A stretch of 64,000 nucleotides of DNA. Origin: Rheinheimera texasensis DSM 17496. Lineage in GTDB: Bacteria; Pseudomonadota; Gammaproteobacteria; Enterobacterales; Alteromonadaceae. The notes under the pieces were generated by a model. That model was given only the letters and a program-made list of their open reading frames with translations. It was not told the DNA's origin and searched no databases. Numbering within the stretch: the first letter of the stretch is position 1; each line of letters begins with the position of its first letter. The stretch spans positions 323,970 to 387,969 of the forward strand of contig NZ_KL544005.1 of the NCBI RefSeq assembly GCF_000711985.1, in the 5' to 3' direction. The position numbers and the translations under genes are program-made. Shown one piece after another: positions 60,280 to 64,000 of this stretch.

Positions 60280-60577
60280 AGAACGTTTCACCAATGCCCA
60301 CAACAACAGCAAAGCGGTCATTTAGTTTTTTCGAAAATCAGGCATTATTAGATCTGCTTTTCGCTCAAAGCTGCTGTTCCCAAACCCCAACAAAGCCAGC
60401 GCTGGCAGCCGCGGAGTGAGCGAGCAAGAGTGAGCGCGGGAGGCGCGAACGGGCGAACGCTGTGGTGGCGATGTTGGCTTTGCCACGATACGCAGATTCC
60501 CGGCAATCCGCGCACAACTATCGCTCAAATCAGCTATCAACCCCTAAGAATTTAAGAAAGATCTGAGTCGCCGCGGC

Positions 60578-61474
60578 TTATAACTCCAGCTCGGCCCACA
60601 GAGCTAAATGGTCGGAAAGCTGTGTCGGTGGGCCGTCGGCGAGGATGCCGGCGGCTGGTACTTTAAATTGGTCTGCGCGCAGCAGCATAAAGTCGAGCCG
60701 CACCGCGTCGGCTTCGTTGCCGCGCCACGGGATAAAGCTGTAGTTGGGGCCTTGGGGTGTTTTGGTTTGTGCAAGCGCGTCTTGATATTGTGGCAATGAC
60801 ATTTGGATTTGCGCCAGCAGGCCGTCGCCGGAGGCGGGATTAAAATCGCCCATCACCACCACAGGCGCGTGGGATGTTCGTTGCCAGTGCTGGATTTTTG
60901 CGGCGATCAGCTTGACCGATTCGCGTCTGGCTTCTGCGCCCTGATGGTCCAGATGCAGGTTTAACACCCGAAGCTGCTTGCCGCTGTGTTTATCCTTTAG
61001 CAAAGCCCAGCTGCAAATGCGTGGTAAGGCGGCGTCCCAGCCTGGTTTGCCGATTAATTCAAAGCCGATAATTTCAGTGCCTGATTGTGTCGGATCCCAA
61101 CTCGGATGAAACCAAAAGGTGCCGCTGTCCAGAATGACAAACCGGTCGCGGCGAATTAGCAACGGGCTGAATTCACCGGCGTTTTTGCCATCGTCACGAC
61201 CAACGCCAATCCGTTGATAACCCGGTAGCGCACTTTCCAGCCGCACCAGCTGGTGCACCATCACTTCCTGCAGGCCAATAATATCGGGCGCTTGCTGCTG
61301 CAGTTGGCTGATCACCTTACCGGCGCGATGCGGCCAGGCGAGCTCGGCGTCGTTGGGTGTGTCGAGGCGGATATTCCAGCTCAGCGCTTTAAAAGTATCA
61401 GCCAGCGCAGCGCTGCTGGTAAACAGCAACAACGCCAGCACCGCACACCAACTCCCTGAACGTCCTTGCTGCAT
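60578..61474 (-). CDS. secreted endonuclease/exonuclease/phosphatase-fold hydrolase
   Basis: A 298-residue protein with a signal peptide (ending SSAALA, residue 25). Motifs of the EEP superfamily are in order: SWNIRLD (Asn), IIGLQEV (Glu), VLNLHLDHQ, VVVMGDFNPASG and the final LSDHLALWAELEL (Asp-His). It has GAGG 6 nt before the ATG and lies 27 bp after the GH92 gene on the same strand. Substrates in this superfamily range from nucleic acids to phosphoesters. Operon context suggests dephosphorylation of glycan-linked phosphate (inference). Confidence 0.9.
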   Translation of the reverse strand: MQQGRSGSWCAVLALLLFTSSAALADTFKALSWNIRLDTPNDAELAWPHRAGKVISQLQQQAPDIIGLQEVMVHQLVRLESALPGYQRIGVGRDDGKNAGEFSPLLIRRDRFVILDSGTFWFHPSWDPTQSGTEIIGFELIGKPGWDAALPRICSWALLKDKHSGKQLRVLNLHLDHQGAEARRESVKLIAAKIQHWQRTSHAPVVVMGDFNPASGDGLLAQIQMSLPQYQDALAQTKTPQGPNYSFIPWRGNEADAVRLDFMLLRADQFKVPAAGILADGPPTQLSDHLALWAELEL

Positions 61475-61501
61475 CCTTCACCTCGATGTTAAAACCCTGA
61501 A

Positions 61502-63721
61502 TTAAAACTCAAATACGAGCTCACCACCTTGCATCAGCTGACGATAATCGACACTGATTGGTAGTTCAACCCCGTTTAAAGTCCAATGTTTGACTGGCTT
61601 CTGCCGGTCACCTTTGGCCAAAATGCGCAGCTGCTTGCCATTATCCAGCTGCAAAGTGACAGTCTGAAATTGTGGTGTGCCGCGCACATAACCGGCATCC
61701 ACTGGATTCACCGGATAAAAACCGAGGCTACTCAGCACATACCAGGCCGACATCTGGCCCAAATCGTCGTTGCCGGCGAGGCCGTCCGGTTTGGCGTGGT
61801 ACATAGTGTCGCGGATATGGCGGATGCGTGCTTCACCTTTGGCCGGCGCGCCGGCTAAGGCGTACAGATAAGGCACATGATGCACAGGTTCGTTGCCGTG
61901 CGCGTATTGGCCGATTAAGCCGGTGATATCCGGTGACACATCGCCGTCCATGTGCGAACTCATCTCAAACATCTGGTCCAGCCGCGCGACAAAAGCCTCG
62001 GCACCGCCGTAGCTCTTGATCATCGCATCGACTTGATGCGGCACAAAAAAGCTGTATTGCCAGGCGTTGGCTTCGGTGTAATCGGTGGTGCGGTGCGCGA
62101 CATAAATCGGGTTAAACGGGCTGACCCAAGCGCCTTTGGCGGTTTTGCCGCGCATAAAACCGGTGGATTTATCAAAGAGTTGCTGCCAGGCGGCGGCTCT
62201 TTGGCTGAACTCTGCCGCAGTTGTTGTATCACCCGCGGCGCTGGCTAAACGCGCAATGGCATGGTCGTCAAAAGCGTATTCCAGCGTTTTTGACACTGCT
62301 TCGACGTCCAAATCGGATGGCACATAACCATATTTGCCAAACAAATCGATACCAAAGCGTGATTGGCGCGCTGAGGCCAAAGATGCGTCCAGTAGCTGTT
62401 GGGCGCTTAACGTGGTCAGGCCTTTAAAATAGGCGTCGGCCAGCACCGGCACGGCGTGATGACCAATCATCACGTCGGTTTCATTCGACATTAAATCCCA
62501 GGTCGGCAGCAGGCCTTGTTCCTGATAAAACCCATACAGCGAATGCATCATGCCATCGACACGGCCCGGATCTGTGAGGGTCAAAAGCGGATGCAGACCA
62601 CGGAAAGTATCCCACAGCGAAAACAGCGTATAACGCGGCGATTGGTGTTGGCCGGCATGAACTGCACCGTCAGCGCCAAAATACCGACCATCAACGTCAC
62701 TGAATAACTGCGGTGCTAAATAGCTGTGATAAAGCGCGGTATAAAACTTGGTTTTATTGGTGGCACCTTGTGCGTCGGTGCCGGCATCGACCTGAAAACG
62801 GCCGAGCTGCGCCTGCCATTTAGCGGCGGCTTGTAGTTTCACTGTGGCAAAATCCAGCACCGGCAGTTCCGCGGCGAGGTTTTTCTGCGCGCCTGCGATA
62901 CTGACGTACGACAGCGCCACCGCCACTTCCAGCGGCTTTTGCCGCAAGTCGCCAAAATTAAGCACAGCGGCAGCTTTTTCGGTTTGCAGCAAAGTGCCTT
63001 TTACCGCAGCGCCGTCCTGATATAACTGCGCCTGAAACGGCTGGTTAAAACGCGCGACAAAATACAGCGGCTGTAATTTGGCCCAGCCGGTTGAGACACG
63101 ATAACCAACCAGCGTCTGGGCATCGAGCTGCCGGATAAAACCGACCACAGCTTTGTCATAATTCTGCGCATAACCTAAATCGAGCAGCAGCTGGGCGTCT
63201 TTGGCCTGACTGAATTGATAACGATGCACACCGACCCGCTCGGTGGCGGTGAGTTCAGCGCTGATGCCTTGATCTTTCAGCTGGACCGCATAATAACCGG
63301 GCCGCGCCTGTTCATCGGCATGGCTATAAGTTGCGACCGGGCGGCCGGCCGGGCTTTTTAAGCTGGCAGCATAATCACCGTGAAACGGCAGCACCAAAAT
63401 ATCCAGCAAGTCACCGACGCCGGTGCCGGACAAATGCGTATGGCTAAAACCCAGCAGTTCGTTGTCGGAATAGTGATAACCCGAGGTCCAGTCCCAGCCT
63501 TTGGATTTATTGTCCGGGCTTAACTGCACCATGCCAAAAGGCACCACAGCGCCTGGAAAAGCATGGCCATGGCCGCCGGTGGCGATAAAAGGGTCGACAT
63601 ATTGCAGCACGTCTGCACTGGCTGCCACTGCAGTCTGAGCAGGCGTTTCGGCCGGCGATGAGCAAGCCCCGAGCGTCAGCGCTGCGGCAAAGCCGAGCGC
63701 TGTTGATGATAGTTTTAACAT
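61502..63721 (-). CDS. GH92 family lipoprotein glycosidase (alpha-mannosidase-like)
   Basis: A 739-residue lipoprotein with signal MLKLSSTALGFAAALTLGAC and lipobox Cys20. The family opening VDPFIATGGHGHAFPGAVVPFGMVQLSPD is clear (split here: VDPFIATGGHGHAFPGA). It is followed by GYHYSDNELLGFSHTHLSGTG, ALYHSYLAPQLFSD, SLWDTFRGLHPL, and the C-terminal GNDDLGQMSAWYVLSSLGFYPV with the catalytic acid region. GH92 enzymes are mostly calcium-dependent exo-alpha-mannosidases. The start follows AAGGA by 9 nt, 5 bp after the symporter stop codon. Confidence 0.93.
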   Translation of the reverse strand: MLKLSSTALGFAAALTLGACSSPAETPAQTAVAASADVLQYVDPFIATGGHGHAFPGAVVPFGMVQLSPDNKSKGWDWTSGYHYSDNELLGFSHTHLSGTGVGDLLDILVLPFHGDYAASLKSPAGRPVATYSHADEQARPGYYAVQLKDQGISAELTATERVGVHRYQFSQAKDAQLLLDLGYAQNYDKAVVGFIRQLDAQTLVGYRVSTGWAKLQPLYFVARFNQPFQAQLYQDGAAVKGTLLQTEKAAAVLNFGDLRQKPLEVAVALSYVSIAGAQKNLAAELPVLDFATVKLQAAAKWQAQLGRFQVDAGTDAQGATNKTKFYTALYHSYLAPQLFSDVDGRYFGADGAVHAGQHQSPRYTLFSLWDTFRGLHPLLTLTDPGRVDGMMHSLYGFYQEQGLLPTWDLMSNETDVMIGHHAVPVLADAYFKGLTTLSAQQLLDASLASARQSRFGIDLFGKYGYVPSDLDVEAVSKTLEYAFDDHAIARLASAAGDTTTAAEFSQRAAAWQQLFDKSTGFMRGKTAKGAWVSPFNPIYVAHRTTDYTEANAWQYSFFVPHQVDAMIKSYGGAEAFVARLDQMFEMSSHMDGDVSPDITGLIGQYAHGNEPVHHVPYLYALAGAPAKGEARIRHIRDTMYHAKPDGLAGNDDLGQMSAWYVLSSLGFYPVNPVDAGYVRGTPQFQTVTLQLDNGKQLRILAKGDRQKPVKHWTLNGVELPISVDYRQLMQGGELVFEF

Positions 63722-63726
63722 GTTGA

Positions 63727-64000
63727 TTAGTCCTTCAGGGTTTTATACCAGAAGCGGTACAGCCACAGGCTGGTCAGTACAAAGAGTGCGGTCGCGGCCC
63801 AAAAGCCGGACCACTGGCGGATCACCAGGCAAATCGGCCATACCACCAGGCAAAGCTGCCAGGCCATGCCGACCAGAATATTCAGCGCATCGCGCCCCGG
63901 CGTCTGGTCCGGAACAAAGGTCGGATCGGCGGCCTGCACTTTGGCGGCAATAGGCCCCCACACACCCCAGGGCCGCACTTGTCTGTAGAACTGGCAAAGC
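63727..64000 (-). CDS. C-terminal part of a membrane transporter, probably sodium:solute symporter (cut by window edge)
   Basis: The final 90 codons of a minus-strand gene that continues past base 64000. The visible part reads FYRQVRPWGVWGPIAA, a linker, then hydrophobic segments (ILVGMAWQLCLVVWPICLVI and WAATALFVLTSLWLYRFW) and a short basic tail. The YRxVRPWGxWGP segment resembles the C-terminus of SSS-family symporters encoded near glycosidases. It lies 5 bp upstream of the GH92 gene. The family call is moderate because most of the protein is missing. Confidence 0.6.
   Translation of the reverse strand, partial: LCQFYRQVRPWGVWGPIAAKVQAADPTFVPDQTPGRDALNILVGMAWQLCLVVWPICLVIRQWSGFWAATALFVLTSLWLYRFWYKTLKD

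Larger units (their letters stand above)
59285..60577. other. 1.3-kb region without a convincing gene
   Basis: Open frames here (for example 59307-59624 minus and 59656-59853 minus) have no recognisable domain and no ribosome site, and I do not call them. The region contains a hairpin at 60055-60081, a large inverted repeat at 60201-60279, and a short motif AAAGCGGTCATTT present twice (about 60143 and 60312). From about 60390 to 60482 the sequence is G-rich and bounded by CAAAGCCA / TGGCTTTG in inverted orientation. It looks like accumulated repeat elements or a decayed locus. Confidence 0.6.

Overview
The window reads as the chromosome of a Gram-negative gammaproteobacterium of the Alteromonadales type. 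A Rheinheimera-like genome is my best guess, from gene order and protein sequence alone. Supporting signs are a complete division and cell wall (dcw) cluster with mraZ boxes, the pilABCD-coaE-zapD-yacG block, the rsmI-lpoA-yraN-diaA-dolP block, lipoprotein signals, an RND efflux pump, a subtilase with a GlyGly-CTERM-like tail, and a GH92 glycosidase.

Layout. 1-2270: ampD and the start of ampE (minus strand), diverging from a membrane-anchored retropepsin-like protease and nadC. 2650-8820: the type IV pilus genes pilA, pilB, pilC and pilD, then coaE, zapD and yacG. 8810-13530: mutT, secA and an M23 peptidase (minus strand), with dciA diverging. 13590-31320: lpxC and the dcw operon, transcribed on the minus strand in the order mraZ, rsmH, ftsL, ftsI, murE, murF, mraY, murD, ftsW, murG, murC, ddlB, ftsQ, ftsA, ftsZ, lpxC. 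Most of these genes overlap by a few bases. The mraZ promoter and three 10-bp-spaced MraZ-type boxes lie just upstream.

31800-46713 is more accessory. It holds an RND adaptor/permease pair, a 1367-residue secreted subtilase with a 3 x 147 bp C-terminal tandem repeat, rnpB on the minus strand, a small outer-membrane beta-barrel, and a 1645-residue TPR protein with a C39-like cysteine peptidase domain embedded in it. 46898-51280 is rsmI diverging from lpoA-yraN-diaA-dolP. 51326-57146 holds two histidine kinases without adjacent response regulators, one linked to a DUF599 membrane protein, with pyrC between them. 57161-59284 is a LysR regulator diverging from a quinone-reductase-like dehydrogenase. 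59285-60577 has no convincing gene but carries palindromic repeats. 60578-64000 is a minus-strand carbohydrate operon: a probable solute symporter (cut by the window edge), a GH92 lipoprotein, and a secreted endonuclease/exonuclease/phosphatase-fold protein.

Most of the window is core cell-envelope biology: lipid II synthesis, septal peptidoglycan synthesis (FtsW/FtsI/FtsQ/FtsL), the FtsA/FtsZ ring with ZapD, LpoA activation of PBP1A, AmpD recycling, LpxC for lipid A, SecA export and type IV pili. The most unusual gene is the TPR-C39 fusion. The most unusual non-coding structure is a near-perfect 32-bp inverted repeat at 60201-60279 with a diverged half-copy near 31731.
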